A stretch of DNA of 64,000 nt from Paenibacillus borealis (GTDB lineage Bacteria > Bacillota > Bacilli > Paenibacillales > Paenibacillaceae). The notes beneath the pieces were generated by a model. It ran no database searches, had not been told where the DNA came from, and saw only the letters and a list, made by a program, of their open reading frames with translations. Below, piece after piece: positions 44,801 to 52,983 of this stretch. A program made the translations under genes and the position numbers. The first letter of the stretch is position 1. Each line of letters begins with the position of its first letter. The stretch lies in NCBI RefSeq assembly GCF_000758665.1, contig NZ_CP009285.1, positions 1-64,000 of the forward strand, given 5' to 3'.

Positions 44801-45386
44801 TTCGGTCGGTTTCGATCTGTACTCGCAGATGCTGGCCGAGGAAATCCGCAAACGTAAAGTCACCGTCCTTGGAGAAGAGGATACTTCGCTGAAACAGGGC
44901 AATACCGTGATTGATTTGTCGATTGACGCGTACCTTCCATCCGAGTATATTTACGACAGTATCCAAAAAATTGAAATCTATAAAAAAGTCGCTGCGGTGG
45001 CTACGTTCGAGGATGCTTCGGAGCTTGAGGATGAGCTGCTTGACCGGTTCGGCGAGTTACCGGAGGCCGTCATCAATCTGCTCTCTGTAGCCCGGCTGAA
45101 GGTGTTCGGCAAGCTGTATGGTATGGAATCCATGGTCCGGCGGGGCGATGAGGTCTCGCTCAATTTCCATGAAGGAAGTATCGGTGCATTTGATACGGCG
45201 AAGCTCGCCAAAGTTGGAAATAGCTTCGAAAGACGTGTACAATTTGATAAGGATGCCAAAGCAACGATCCGCATCAAGTCCAAAGACTTGGGCGACAAAG
45301 AGCTGCTTGATCTGCTGGAGCAATTCCTCGCGGCAGCCAAACAGTCTTTAAAATCGAAGGGAGAATTACACAATGTCGTTAAATAA
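41862..45386 (+). CDS. mfd: Transcription-repair coupling factor Mfd
   Basis: Mfd removes RNA polymerase stalled at lesions and recruits UvrA. The 1174-residue protein has the N-terminal UvrB-homology module, the RNA-polymerase-interacting domain (KIGDYVVHQNHGIGKYMG), the RecG-like helicase with Walker A GDVGYGKTEVA and the DEEQ box in LLIVDEEQRFG, and a C-terminal D7 domain. TTG 41862 was chosen because AGAGAGGTG lies just upstream and the length then matches B. subtilis. The frame extends 17 codons upstream. Confidence 0.97.
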   Translation: MLQGLIEAFSKDPDFQSVTSGIAAGMKEQLISGLSGSARQIMLAALHEETERPLLIVTHNMFSAQKMAEDLQEALSPDRVLLYPANELVAAEAAVSSPETLAQRIDVLTKCAKGFRGVVVVPYSGVRRLLPAPHVMAGAQLTVSQDGTLALDEFLMSMIEMGYDRVERVENRGELSVRGGIIDFYPMTSPLAYRVELFDDEVDSIRTFDPIDQRSIDKVRSVKITPAKEIIADQLRQDAASTAASALLERQLEKMSDRQAKLRLREEMGRELEMLREGTYFPEIYKYISLLYPERSHLYDYMAQDTLLVLDEPARLLETAKQLERDESEWNLHLLQNGKTLPDLHLSVESDVIMYHRPFQSLFMSIFLRQVPHIQPQNILGFISRGMQDFHGQMNVLKSEMERWHKSGVKVIMLANGEERMERVRRVLDDYGIEEPTILQGNLGSGFELPSIHLAVITEGEMFSQKQRKARKVSKGIDNAERIKSYTELKIGDYVVHQNHGIGKYMGIGTLEVSGIHRDYMHILYAGGDKLSVPIEQIDLIQKYVGSEDKEPKVYKLGGNEWTRVTSKVRSSVQDIADDLIKLYAERQSALGYGFEKDTQEQREFEEMFPYEETRDQLRAIEEIKKDMEQNRPMDRLLCGDVGYGKTEVAIRAAFKSAIEGKQVAVLVPTTILAQQHYETFRERFANYPLNIQVLSRFRSRKEQNDTIKGVRQGTVDVVIGTHRLLSQDLVFKDLGLLIVDEEQRFGVTHKEKLKKLKTNVDVLTLTATPIPRTLHMSMLGVRDLSVIETPPENRFPVQTYVVEHSQTLTREAVERELARGGQVYYLYNRVQGIQEMAAQISMLVPEARVGIGHGQMSESELEKTILDFLDGEYDVLVSTSIIETGVDIPNVNTLIVHDADKMGLSQLYQLRGRVGRSNRIAYAYFTYQRDKVLTEVAEKRLQSIKEFTELGSGFKIAMRDLSIRGAGNLLGAEQHGFIASVGFDLYSQMLAEEIRKRKVTVLGEEDTSLKQGNTVIDLSIDAYLPSEYIYDSIQKIEIYKKVAAVATFEDASELEDELLDRFGELPEAVINLLSVARLKVFGKLYGMESMVRRGDEVSLNFHEGSIGAFDTAKLAKVGNSFERRVQFDKDAKATIRIKSKDLGDKELLDLLEQFLAAAKQSLKSKGELHNVVK

Positions 45387-46413
45387 AAAACCATGGAAAG
45401 TGCTGCTGGTCTCACTGGCCGCAGCGGTTTCCTTCTCAATGCTTGCTGCCTGCAGCAACAACAGCAGCGATGATACAGCGGTGGCAACTTATAATGGCGG
45501 AACGATTACTGCGAAGGAATTCGACCTGGATACCCGCGTAATGAAATTCCTGTCTCCACAGCAGGCGCAGTATCTTGAGATTGATATGTTCAAGGAGTCT
45601 ATCCTGAAGCAGGAGGTCGCGTTTGAGTATCTGGCCGGCCAGGCAACGGATGAGGCGAAGAAGGCAGCAGAGAAGGAAGTTGATACACAGATTGAGACCA
45701 TCAAGACTACTCTGGGCGACTCCTATAAAAGCTCTCTGAAGGAGCAGGATCTGAGCGAATCGGACCTGCGTTCCTATATGCAGCGTGTGCTTACCGTTTA
45801 TCAGGACATGCTGCTCAAAGTAACGGATGAGCAGGTGAAGACAGAGTATGAAGCCATCAAGGCTGACTTCACAGTGGCGACACTGCGTCATGTGCTGGTT
45901 GGCCTGACGGATGCTGACGGCAAGGAGCGTACGGATGCAGATGCACTGAAACGCGCCAACGAAGCGAAGGCGAAGCTGGACGGCGGGGCAGACTTTGCAG
46001 CCGTTGCCAAGGAGTACTCGGATGATACCAGTACGAAGGATACCGGCGGCGAATATAAAGACACGGCCCTGTCCAAATACGTAGAAGAGTTCAAGGCAGC
46101 AGCCCAGACGCTGCCGCTTAATACGATCAGCGATCCTGTGAAGAGCAGCTACGGATATCACGTCATTAAAGTTGAATCCCGCAAGGAGACAACCTTCGAC
46201 ACTTTGACCGCTGAGCAGCTGGAGACCGTTAAGAGCTCTGCAGCTTCTGCCAGCCTGGAGTCGTTCCTCGAGAAGGACTTGGATAGCCTGAAGATTGAAA
46301 TCAATCTGCCGAAGAGCACCGCTGCAGCCGATGAACCGGGAACAGCGGCAACAGCTACTCCAGCCCCGGCTGATGCTACTGAGGCTCCGGCGGCTACAGA
46401 AGCAGCCAAATAA
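45373..46413 (+). CDS. Parvulin-type peptidyl-prolyl isomerase lipoprotein (PrsA/SurA-like)
   Basis: This is a membrane-anchored foldase for secreted proteins. The 346-residue product has a lipoprotein signal with lipobox LAAC (C27), a SurA-like N-terminal helical region, a parvulin PPIase domain (about residues 165-265, ATLRHVLVG... SDDTSTKDTGGEYKD... SSYGYHVIKV) and an Ala/Pro/Thr-rich disordered tail. It starts 14 bases inside the end of mfd, indicating coupled translation. In B. subtilis no such gene lies here. Relation to true PrsA is by domain only. Confidence 0.9.
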   Translation: MSLNKKPWKVLLVSLAAAVSFSMLAACSNNSSDDTAVATYNGGTITAKEFDLDTRVMKFLSPQQAQYLEIDMFKESILKQEVAFEYLAGQATDEAKKAAEKEVDTQIETIKTTLGDSYKSSLKEQDLSESDLRSYMQRVLTVYQDMLLKVTDEQVKTEYEAIKADFTVATLRHVLVGLTDADGKERTDADALKRANEAKAKLDGGADFAAVAKEYSDDTSTKDTGGEYKDTALSKYVEEFKAAAQTLPLNTISDPVKSSYGYHVIKVESRKETTFDTLTAEQLETVKSSAASASLESFLEKDLDSLKIEINLPKSTAAADEPGTAATATPAPADATEAPAATEAAK

Positions 46414-46427
46414 TTATAAATATGGAC

Positions 46428-46464
46428 AAGCCGCCTGATGCTTAACGCATCAGGCGGCTTTTTT
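46428..46464 (+). terminator. Intrinsic terminator after the parvulin gene
   Basis: Perfect 14-base arms AAGCCGCCTGATGC (46428-46441) and GCATCAGGCGGCTT (46447-46460) are followed by T residues. Confidence 0.93.
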
Positions 46465-46486
46465 ATGAGCTAAGAATTTATTGTTT

Positions 46487-46548
46487 GGGGTCCCCGGAAA
46501 GTACCTGAGTGAACATCGAAGACAAGGCCTCACTTTGTGGGGTTATTT
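46487..46548 (+). repeat. Hairpin repeat element, copy C
   Basis: Begins GGGGTCCCCGGAAAGTACCT, has a central ACATCGAAGACAAGG and ends CTCACTTTGTGGGGTTATT. One stem position (G instead of C) is unpaired compared with copies A and B. It lies between the parvulin terminator and the spoVT promoter. Confidence 0.85.
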
Positions 46549-46656
46549 GTCCAAGATGAAGCAGGTATAGAATGGTGAATTTAAGAACATAACTGGAATG
46601 ATGCCGGCCGCGGTGTTGTGATTTTGCATGAACTATTTTATACAGGCTGCTTGGAT

Positions 46657-46686
46657 GTATAAGGAACTGGGAAGAGATGAATACTA
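46657..46686 (+). promoter_or_regulatory. Sigma-G-type promoter of spoVT
   Basis: GTATA (46657-46661) and AATACTA (46680-46686) are exactly 18 bases apart, matching the forespore consensus except for the first -10 base. B. subtilis spoVT is transcribed by sigma-G. Confidence 0.65.
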
Positions 46687-46780
46687 TGGTCAGATATTAC
46701 GATAAATCACTGGGATTAACCATTCCCATAATGGACAGTAGTTGGACCATACTTCTTAAGAAAGCGGGGCAACATGTGAA

Positions 46781-47323
46781 ATGAAAGCTACTGGAATTGT
46801 ACGCCGTATTGATGACCTCGGACGAGTTGTTATCCCTAAAGAGATTAGACGCACCTTGCGGATTCGGGAAGGAGACCCTCTGGAAATCTTCGTCGACCGC
46901 GACGGTGAAGTTATACTGAAAAAGTATTCTCCGATTGGCGAGCTTGGCGATTTCGCCAAAGAATACGCCGAATCGCTGTTTGAAGGAACAGGGCATATTA
47001 CCATGATTACGGACCGCGACACTTTCATCGCGCTCGCCGGCGGCTCCAAAAAGGATTATTTGGAGAAGCAGGTAGGCGTGCTTCTTGAAAAGGTTATGGA
47101 AAGCCGGAAAACGGTGCTCGAAACCAATGGAGGCAGCTACGACATCAGCAAAGACCACACTGAGCAGTTATCCAGCTATGTGGCAGCACCCATTATCTCC
47201 GGCGGAGACCCAATCGGCTGTGTAGTACTGCTGAATAAGGATGACACGGTGAAAATGGCGCAGATGGAAGTGAAGATGGCTGAAACAGCCGCAGCCTTCC
47301 TGGGCAAGCAAATGGAGCAGTAA
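46781..47323 (+). CDS. spoVT: Stage V sporulation regulator SpoVT
   Basis: SpoVT modulates sigma-G-dependent genes in the forespore. The 180-residue protein has an AbrB-like N-terminal DNA-binding domain (ATGIVRRIDDLGRVVIPKEIRR) and a C-terminal GAF-like domain (about 60-178). The N-terminal half is clearly related to the AbrB encoded at 27.3 kb. The ATG at 46781 has only a weak GCGGGG upstream. A plausible sigma-G promoter lies about 95 bases before. Confidence 0.96.
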   Translation: MKATGIVRRIDDLGRVVIPKEIRRTLRIREGDPLEIFVDRDGEVILKKYSPIGELGDFAKEYAESLFEGTGHITMITDRDTFIALAGGSKKDYLEKQVGVLLEKVMESRKTVLETNGGSYDISKDHTEQLSSYVAAPIISGGDPIGCVVLLNKDDTVKMAQMEVKMAETAAAFLGKQMEQ

Positions 47324-47338
47324 GAGATTGGCCTATAG

Positions 47339-47390
47339 AACCCCGCTTATCCTCTGGGTATGAATCCACAGGAAATGGCGGGGTTTTGTT
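47339..47390 (+). terminator. Probable terminator after spoVT
   Basis: Arms AACCCCGC (47339-47346) and GCGGGGTT (47378-47385) with an inner CCTCTGG/CCACAGG stem are followed by a short T-rich tail. Confidence 0.65.
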
Positions 47391-47485
47391 GTATCAGCGA
47401 AGCCATTTCCACTTACAGGTATACTTAAGTTATAATATAGAAATTCATTCTAATATGGCAGTCACGCTGTAGAAGCAGGTATATC

Positions 47486-49141
47486 ATGAAATCGGAAACA
47501 CAAGGCTCAAAGCTGCTGCAAGGCGCATTTATTCTTAGCGCGGCAGCTATTTTCTCCAAACTGATCGGCACGCTGCAGAAGATTCCGCTGCAGAACCTGG
47601 GCGGCGACGCAGCATTCGGTATCTACAATACGGTGTATCCGCTGTATACGATCCTGGTCACGGTGGCGATGCTGGGGTTGCCTTCGGCCATCTCCCGGTT
47701 CGTAGCAGAGGCCTCTGCCGCGCAGGATGAACAGGAAGGACGGCGGGTGCTGCGGCTGTCTGCAGGCATTACAGCAGTCTGCGGACTGATTCTCGGGGTT
47801 CTGGTCTACACCGGAGCTCCGGTTATTGCTATGTGGGTCGGCAACTCCCATATTACCTCCGCGCTGCGCAGCAGCGCCTGGGGGCTGGCAGTAGTACCGC
47901 TGATGGCTGCCCTGCGCGGCTACTTCCAGGGACTGCATAATATGATGCCTACCGCTGTGTCACAGGTCGTAGAGCAGTCGGTGCGTGTGGCCGTCATGAT
48001 CGCATTGCTGCTCTATCTGACGGCGGCCGGTGCCGATGCGGCAGGTATTGCCGCCGGCGCATTGCTTGGCCCTGCCGGCGGGGGACTGGCAGGTCTGGCC
48101 GTCATGCTCCTCTACTGGCGCAGTTACCGCCGCCGCGGGCTGCAGGGCGTAATGCTCCAGGATCCGGTCCAAGGCAAACCAGCTACTGCTGAAGTCCGCC
48201 CGGAACGCAGCGCGAATGCCCGTAAGCTGCTGGCTTACGGACTGCCGGTGATGCTGGGCGCTCTGGCTGTGCCGCTGATCAGCCTGGTGGATGTGTTCAC
48301 GGTTCCCCGTCTGTTGACGGGAAGCGGCAGCAGTGAGACTGCTGCTATGGCCCAGTTCGGCATCTATAACCGCGGCCTGCCGCTCGTGCAGATCGTAACC
48401 ATGCTGGCGACCTCATTGTCGGTAGTATTTATTCCGGCCCTGGCGGAAGCGAAATTCCAGCGGAATGAGGGGCTTATCCGCACGCGCATCACGTTGTCGC
48501 TGCGCTGGTTCTGGCTCCTCGGGCTGGCCGCGTCCGTAGGCCTGGCCGTACTGGCAGAGCCGGTTAACACGGCTCTGTACGGGGACGCTGCCGGCAGCAG
48601 CGCGATGACCTGGCTGGCCTTCACCGCCGCCGGCGGCAGCGTCAGTATCATCTCCGCCGCGCTGCTGCAGGGCCTTGGCGCCGTGCGTGCGCCGGCGCTG
48701 CACCTTCTGGCCGCCGCTGTGCTTAAGGCGGCCCTGAACCTGCTGCTGGTCCCGCAGCAGGGCATTACCGGTGCGGCCATCGCCGGCGTGGCCGCACATC
48801 TCTTCGCAGCAGCGCTGAACGTGCTGCTGCTCTACCGCCAGGGCTATCTGCGGCTGCGCTTCGCAGATGCCCTGCTGAAGCCCGCGGCGCTGCTCGCGGG
48901 CCTGGGGCTTGCCGCCGCAGCCGTGAGCCTCGGCGTGGGCAGAGCGGCGGACGCTGCCGGCTTCGGCGGCGGGCGGACCGCAGCACTGGCGCAGAGCCTG
49001 CTCGGCGTGCTCGCAGGCTGCGCCGTCTTCGCCGCCGGCGCGGTGGCGCTGCGGCTGCTCAGCGAGAACGAACTGCGCCAGCTTCCGGGCTTCGGCCCCC
49101 GGCTGGCGGACAAGCTGAAGAAGCTGCGCCTGTTCCCTTAA
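47486..49141 (+). CDS. MOP/MATE-superfamily polysaccharide flippase (YabM/SpoVB-like)
   Basis: This 551-residue membrane protein has about 14 transmembrane helices. It belongs to the polysaccharide-transport branch (SpoVB, YabM, MurJ group) that flips lipid-linked sugars. The N-terminus has the family pattern of GAFILSAAAIFSKLIGTLQKIPL and a GxxAFGIYNTVYPLY segment. It lies between spoVT and yabN, the position of B. subtilis yabM. The second half is very GC-rich and alanine-rich, which produces many long chance frames. Substrate is inferred from the family only. Confidence 0.9.
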   Translation: MKSETQGSKLLQGAFILSAAAIFSKLIGTLQKIPLQNLGGDAAFGIYNTVYPLYTILVTVAMLGLPSAISRFVAEASAAQDEQEGRRVLRLSAGITAVCGLILGVLVYTGAPVIAMWVGNSHITSALRSSAWGLAVVPLMAALRGYFQGLHNMMPTAVSQVVEQSVRVAVMIALLLYLTAAGADAAGIAAGALLGPAGGGLAGLAVMLLYWRSYRRRGLQGVMLQDPVQGKPATAEVRPERSANARKLLAYGLPVMLGALAVPLISLVDVFTVPRLLTGSGSSETAAMAQFGIYNRGLPLVQIVTMLATSLSVVFIPALAEAKFQRNEGLIRTRITLSLRWFWLLGLAASVGLAVLAEPVNTALYGDAAGSSAMTWLAFTAAGGSVSIISAALLQGLGAVRAPALHLLAAAVLKAALNLLLVPQQGITGAAIAGVAAHLFAAALNVLLLYRQGYLRLRFADALLKPAALLAGLGLAAAAVSLGVGRAADAAGFGGGRTAALAQSLLGVLAGCAVFAAGAVALRLLSENELRQLPGFGPRLADKLKKLRLFP

Positions 49142-49215
49142 GGCTTACTAATAATTTACACAGGGCATCCGGCTGCACAAGCAGCAGGCGGACGCCCTGA
49201 AAGGAGTAGACAGGC

Positions 49216-50715
49216 ATGAGCGCAATACTAACCGTAGTCGGCCTGGGTTCCGGTAATCCGGACCGGCTGACACTGGGCATTATCAAGAAGCTGAAGGCGG
49301 CATCCGCCGTTTACGTACGGACCGCAGAGCATCCTGTTATGGCTGCACTGGCTGAGCTAGAGATTTCTTCGGAGTCATTCGACGGGCTGTATGAATCGTT
49401 ATCCTCCTTTCCTGAGGTCTACGAAGCCATTACGGCAACCCTGATTGAGAAGGCAGCGGCGGCTCCGCAGGGTACGGAAATCGTCTATGCTGTGCCGGGG
49501 CATCCCATGGTTGCTGAATCCGCCGTGTCTCTGCTGCGCCAGCGCTGCCCGGAAGCGGGCATTGAGCTGAATATCCTCGGTGGCGAAAGCTTCCTCGACG
49601 AGGCGTTTGTCCGTCTGGGCTTTGATCCGATTGAAGGATTTCAGCTGCTGGACGCTTCCGGCATCCGCAGCTCCCAGCTCCACCCGGAGCTGCATACGCT
49701 GATCGGACAGGTCTACGACAGCTTCACCGCTTCAGAGACCAAGCTCTGTCTGATGGAGCTGTATCCGCCGGAGTATGAAGTAATTGTTGGTCATGCTCTT
49801 GGTGTAGAGGGCGAAGAGCAGATTCTGCGTGTGCCGCTGTACGAGCTGGACCGGCTGGACGGCTACGGGAACCTTTCCTTGGTATATGTTCCGATCAACC
49901 GCGCAGAGGATGCGCTTAAGCGTACTTTTGCCCGGCTGCATGAGATTGTCGATATTCTGCGGAGTCCCGAAGGCTGCCCCTGGGACCGTGAGCAGACGCA
50001 TGAGTCTCTGCGCAAGAACCTGATCGAAGAGACCTATGAGGTGCTGGAGACGATCGATGAGGATGACCCGGACCATATGAAGGAAGAGCTGGGTGACCTA
50101 CTGCTCCAGATTATGCTGCATGCCCAGATGGAAGAGGAGCTCGGCACATTTAATGTCTATGATGTGATTGAAGGCCTGAATGAGAAGCTGATCTTCCGCC
50201 ATCCGCATGTCTTCGGCGACCGTGTTGCCGGCAATGCCGAGGAGGCGCTGCAGAACTGGGACGGCATGAAAGCCGAGGAGAAGCGGCGCAAAGGCGTGAA
50301 GCCTGAAGCACAATCCGCCCTCAGCGGGGTTCCCCGTGACCTGCCTGCACTCATGAAAGCCTACAAGCTGCAGAAGAAGGCGTCCAAGGTCGGTTTTGAC
50401 TGGGATAACACCGGGGATGTATTGGCCAAAATCCGTGAAGAGGTCGATGAACTGCAGGAAGCGATTGAAATGGGGCTGTCTGCCGAGGAGCAGATGCTGG
50501 AGCTTGGCGATCTGCTGTTCGCGGCAACGAATGTAGCCCGCTTCATCAATGCTGATCCGGAAGAAGCGCTGACCCGCACCAACCGTAAATTTGTCTCCCG
50601 CTTTCAATATATTGAACAGCGTCTGCTTGATAGAGGAACCAGCGTTAAAGACAGCAGTCTGGAAGAGATGGAGAACCTCTGGCAAGAAGCCAAAGCAGAA
50701 GAGCGGAGCAAGTAG
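49216..50715 (+). CDS. yabN: YabN: tetrapyrrole-methylase-like domain fused to MazG nucleotide pyrophosphohydrolase
   Basis: This is a 499-residue two-domain protein. Residues 1-225 form a methylase-like fold (VVGLGSGNPDRLTLG, YAVPGHPMVAE). Residues 230-490 form tandem MazG modules (RSPEGCPWDREQTHESLRKNLIEE, EELGDLLLQ..., second set EEVDELQEAIE). MazG hydrolyses abnormal or signalling nucleoside triphosphates. The fused layout is normal for Bacillales. ATG 49216 has AAAGGAG at 49200-49206. Confidence 0.95.
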   Translation: MSAILTVVGLGSGNPDRLTLGIIKKLKAASAVYVRTAEHPVMAALAELEISSESFDGLYESLSSFPEVYEAITATLIEKAAAAPQGTEIVYAVPGHPMVAESAVSLLRQRCPEAGIELNILGGESFLDEAFVRLGFDPIEGFQLLDASGIRSSQLHPELHTLIGQVYDSFTASETKLCLMELYPPEYEVIVGHALGVEGEEQILRVPLYELDRLDGYGNLSLVYVPINRAEDALKRTFARLHEIVDILRSPEGCPWDREQTHESLRKNLIEETYEVLETIDEDDPDHMKEELGDLLLQIMLHAQMEEELGTFNVYDVIEGLNEKLIFRHPHVFGDRVAGNAEEALQNWDGMKAEEKRRKGVKPEAQSALSGVPRDLPALMKAYKLQKKASKVGFDWDNTGDVLAKIREEVDELQEAIEMGLSAEEQMLELGDLLFAATNVARFINADPEEALTRTNRKFVSRFQYIEQRLLDRGTSVKDSSLEEMENLWQEAKAEERSK

Positions 50716-50977
50716 TGTATACAGTGCCGAAGAAACGGTAATGCTGTGAACAGAACCTTAAATCTCTGATTTGAAATGCAAAGAGAGGTTTATAATGTTA
50801 TAGTGCTATAAGCCCCGGTTCTCCGCCAGATGTTACATTTTTAAAAAAACGGCGGATCATGGCAGGAATTGAGGGTAGAATCAAGAATATCATAAAGACG
50901 AAATGACGTTTTGCGGCAATTTTTGCCAGCAAACTGATTTTCATTTATTTTTTGTATCCTAGGAGGAACTTCAAATT

Positions 50978-51250
50978 ATGAACAAGACAGATCTGGTAAA
51001 CAACATTTCCGAAAAAAGCGGATTGGCCAAAAAAGATGTAGAAGCAGTACTCAACGGGGTTCTGGGCGAAATTACAGAAGCTCTGGCAAGCGGAGATAAA
51101 GTGCAGCTGATCGGATTCGGTACTTTCGAAACCCGCAAACGTTCCGGCCGTACCGGCCGTAACCCGCAATCGGGCACACCTATTGAAATCCCCGAATCGA
51201 CTGTACCGGCCTTCAAGGCAGGTAACAAGCTTAAAGAAGCCGTCAACTAA
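50978..51250 (+). CDS. hupA: HU-type DNA-binding protein
   Basis: This 90-residue HU protein is a histone-like dimer that bends DNA. Seen: NKTDLVNNISEKSGLAKKDVE, the GFGTFETRKR segment and the arm GRNPQSGTPIEIPES that inserts into the minor groove. ATG 50978 has TAGGAGGA at 50958-50965. A long leader (about 260 bases after yabN) holds TATAAT at 50791-50796, but no well-spaced -35. Its stop overlaps the next start by one base, so HU and rqcP are co-translated. In B. subtilis hbs lies elsewhere. Confidence 0.95.
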   Translation: MNKTDLVNNISEKSGLAKKDVEAVLNGVLGEITEALASGDKVQLIGFGTFETRKRSGRTGRNPQSGTPIEIPESTVPAFKAGNKLKEAVN

Positions 51251-51528
51251 TGCGTCTGGACAAGTTCCTGAAAGTCTCCCGTCTGATCAAGCGCCGCACC
51301 GTGGCCAAAGATGTGTCCGAACAGGGCCGGGTGCTGATCAATGGACGGGAATCTAAACCGAGCAGCACTGTGAAGATCGGTGACGAGATTACTGTGCAAT
51401 TCGGCCAAAAGCTTGTGACGGTCAGAGTCGAAAAGCTGGTGGAGACCACCCGCAAGGACGAGGCCGCCGGAATGTATACACTGCTTCGTGAAGAGCCTGT
51501 TGCCAAAAGCACCGGACTCGACTGGTAA
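51250..51528 (+). CDS. rqcP: S4-domain ribosome-associated quality control protein RqcP
   Basis: RqcP (YabO, Hsp15-like) binds stalled 50S subunits and works with RqcH to add alanine tails. The 92-residue product is an S4 domain (RLDKFLKVSRLIKRRTVAKD, GRVLINGRESKPSS...). The start ATG 51250 overlaps the HU stop codon (TAATG). It ends in a strong terminator. Confidence 0.94.
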   Translation: MRLDKFLKVSRLIKRRTVAKDVSEQGRVLINGRESKPSSTVKIGDEITVQFGQKLVTVRVEKLVETTRKDEAAGMYTLLREEPVAKSTGLDW

Positions 51529-51540
51529 GGCAGTAACCGA

Positions 51541-51578
51541 AAGCGTAACTTTACACTATGTAAAGTTACGCTTTTTTA
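51541..51578 (+). terminator. Intrinsic terminator after rqcP
   Basis: Perfect 14-base arms AAGCGTAACTTTAC (51541-51554) and GTAAAGTTACGCTT (51560-51573), with T residues to 51577. Confidence 0.93.
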
Positions 51579-51655
51579 CTATGTATGGCATTCCTTAATG
51601 TTCTATACCCTGTCCTTTCTTCATAGATTAGAACCAAGAAGGAGGGGTACATGCT

Positions 51656-51940
51656 ATGATCGAGCCAGCTAAAGTCAATAAACAACATGATCTGCACATG
51701 CACAGCCGTAAACAGGTCGAACTTACAGGCGTGCAGAATGTAGAGAGCTTTGACAGCGAGGAGTTTCTGCTGCGTACGGAACTCGGCCATCTCACCATTC
51801 GGGGAAATCATTTACATATCAAAAATTTAAGTCTGGAGAATGGGATTTTGTCACTTGAAGGCAATGTTCATTCCCTGATTTATCTCGATCCCGGTACGCA
51901 GGGCAAAAATAAAGGGATTCTCCGCAAGCTGTTCAAATGA
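51656..51940 (+). CDS. yabP: Sporulation protein YabP
   Basis: YabP is a 94-residue protein needed for normal sporulation in B. subtilis, expressed in the mother cell. It belongs to the YabP/YqfC family, seen here in RKQVELTGVQNVESFDSEEF and GHLTIRGNHLHIKNLSLENG. ATG 51656 has AGGAGGGG at 51640-51647. CATAGATT at 51622-51629 resembles a sigma-E -10 element, without a clear -35. The last four bases overlap yabQ. Confidence 0.93.
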   Translation: MIEPAKVNKQHDLHMHSRKQVELTGVQNVESFDSEEFLLRTELGHLTIRGNHLHIKNLSLENGILSLEGNVHSLIYLDPGTQGKNKGILRKLFK

Positions 51941-52500
51941 ATCCCGCGGTTCAATGGATCACCCTGTTCTATATGGTGCTTGCCGGCACAGCCATGGGAC
52001 TGGCTTATGACAGCTACCGGGTGCTGTCGCTGAAGCTGAGTTTTCCCAAATGGCTGAATGCGCTGCTGGATCTGCTGTATTGGATAGCGGCTGCCCTGTT
52101 TGTCTTTCGCATGCTTTATGCCGGAAATCAGGGACAATTGAGGTTTTATGTCTTTCTCGGGCTCTTTCTAGGTGTATGGATCTATTTTTTGATCTTCAGT
52201 GTTACGGTGCGGCGTTTTGTGTTAATGTTAATTCAGTCGGTTCAGTATACGTGCAGGCTGCTATGGAGATGTATTGAGATTGTGATTGGATGGCCGCTTC
52301 TCTGGCTATGGCGCCTTGTTAAGGGGACGCTGCTGCTGCTCGGCCGGATTCTGCTCTATATTCTGAAGCTGCTGTTGCGTCTAACCAAGCCAATCTGGGT
52401 ACTTCCTGTAAGGTGGGTCTCTCCGCATCTTTCCCGGTTCTATCATAGTGCCAGGGTAGTGAGGATCACTAAATGGATATCGGGTTGGCGGAAACGCTGA
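51937..52500 (+). CDS. yabQ: Spore cortex protein YabQ
   Basis: YabQ is a membrane protein required for cortex formation. The 187-residue product has about four to five hydrophobic segments (about residues 5-25, 40-60, 68-90, 100-150) and a basic C-terminus. It overlaps yabP by four bases (ATGA) and is followed by divIC, as in B. subtilis. Confidence 0.92.
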   Translation: MNPAVQWITLFYMVLAGTAMGLAYDSYRVLSLKLSFPKWLNALLDLLYWIAAALFVFRMLYAGNQGQLRFYVFLGLFLGVWIYFLIFSVTVRRFVLMLIQSVQYTCRLLWRCIEIVIGWPLLWLWRLVKGTLLLLGRILLYILKLLLRLTKPIWVLPVRWVSPHLSRFYHSARVVRITKWISGWRKR

Positions 52501-52522
52501 TCTTGAACTGGGGGTACGCTGC

Positions 52523-52858
52523 ATGAACAGATTCTCTGCGGAAGAGAAGAATACTAACCATAAGGCTTCGGCCGCAGGCGCGAAGAGAAGAAAGTTTATA
52601 TGGATTCTTGTAGTGGCGCTATTTTTCGGCTGGGCCGGATTTACTTTCTTTGCCCAGAGTGCAGCTATTGCCGACAAGAGTGAACAGCTCGCGAAGAAGA
52701 AGCAGAACAGTGAAAGTGTCACAGCTTCGCTTAATCAACTCAAATATGAAGTCTCTCGGCTGAACGACGATGAGTATATCGGACAATTAGCGCGTAAATG
52801 GTATAATATGTATCCGGAAGGCGAATCGCCTATCCGTACTGAGCAATCCGGGCAATAA
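52523..52858 (+). CDS. divIC: Cell division protein DivIC (FtsB-like)
   Basis: DivIC forms a complex with FtsL and DivIB at the division septum. The 111-residue protein is a single-pass membrane protein: a basic cytoplasmic N-terminus, a membrane helix at about 27-48, an external coiled coil at about 50-85, and the conserved ARKWYNMYPEGE end. The start is ATG 52523, with GGGGG only as a weak ribosome site. Confidence 0.93.
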   Translation: MNRFSAEEKNTNHKASAAGAKRRKFIWILVVALFFGWAGFTFFAQSAAIADKSEQLAKKKQNSESVTASLNQLKYEVSRLNDDEYIGQLARKWYNMYPEGESPIRTEQSGQ

Positions 52859-52983
52859 AAGCAGGCTAAAAGAGGCTTTCGCTCTGTTGCCTTGCTTTGT
52901 TCTTTACTGTATAATCAAATCACCGCAGACAGGATGGACTTAATATTCGTCTGTATATTTTTAAGGGAGGATCATTTTATTCT

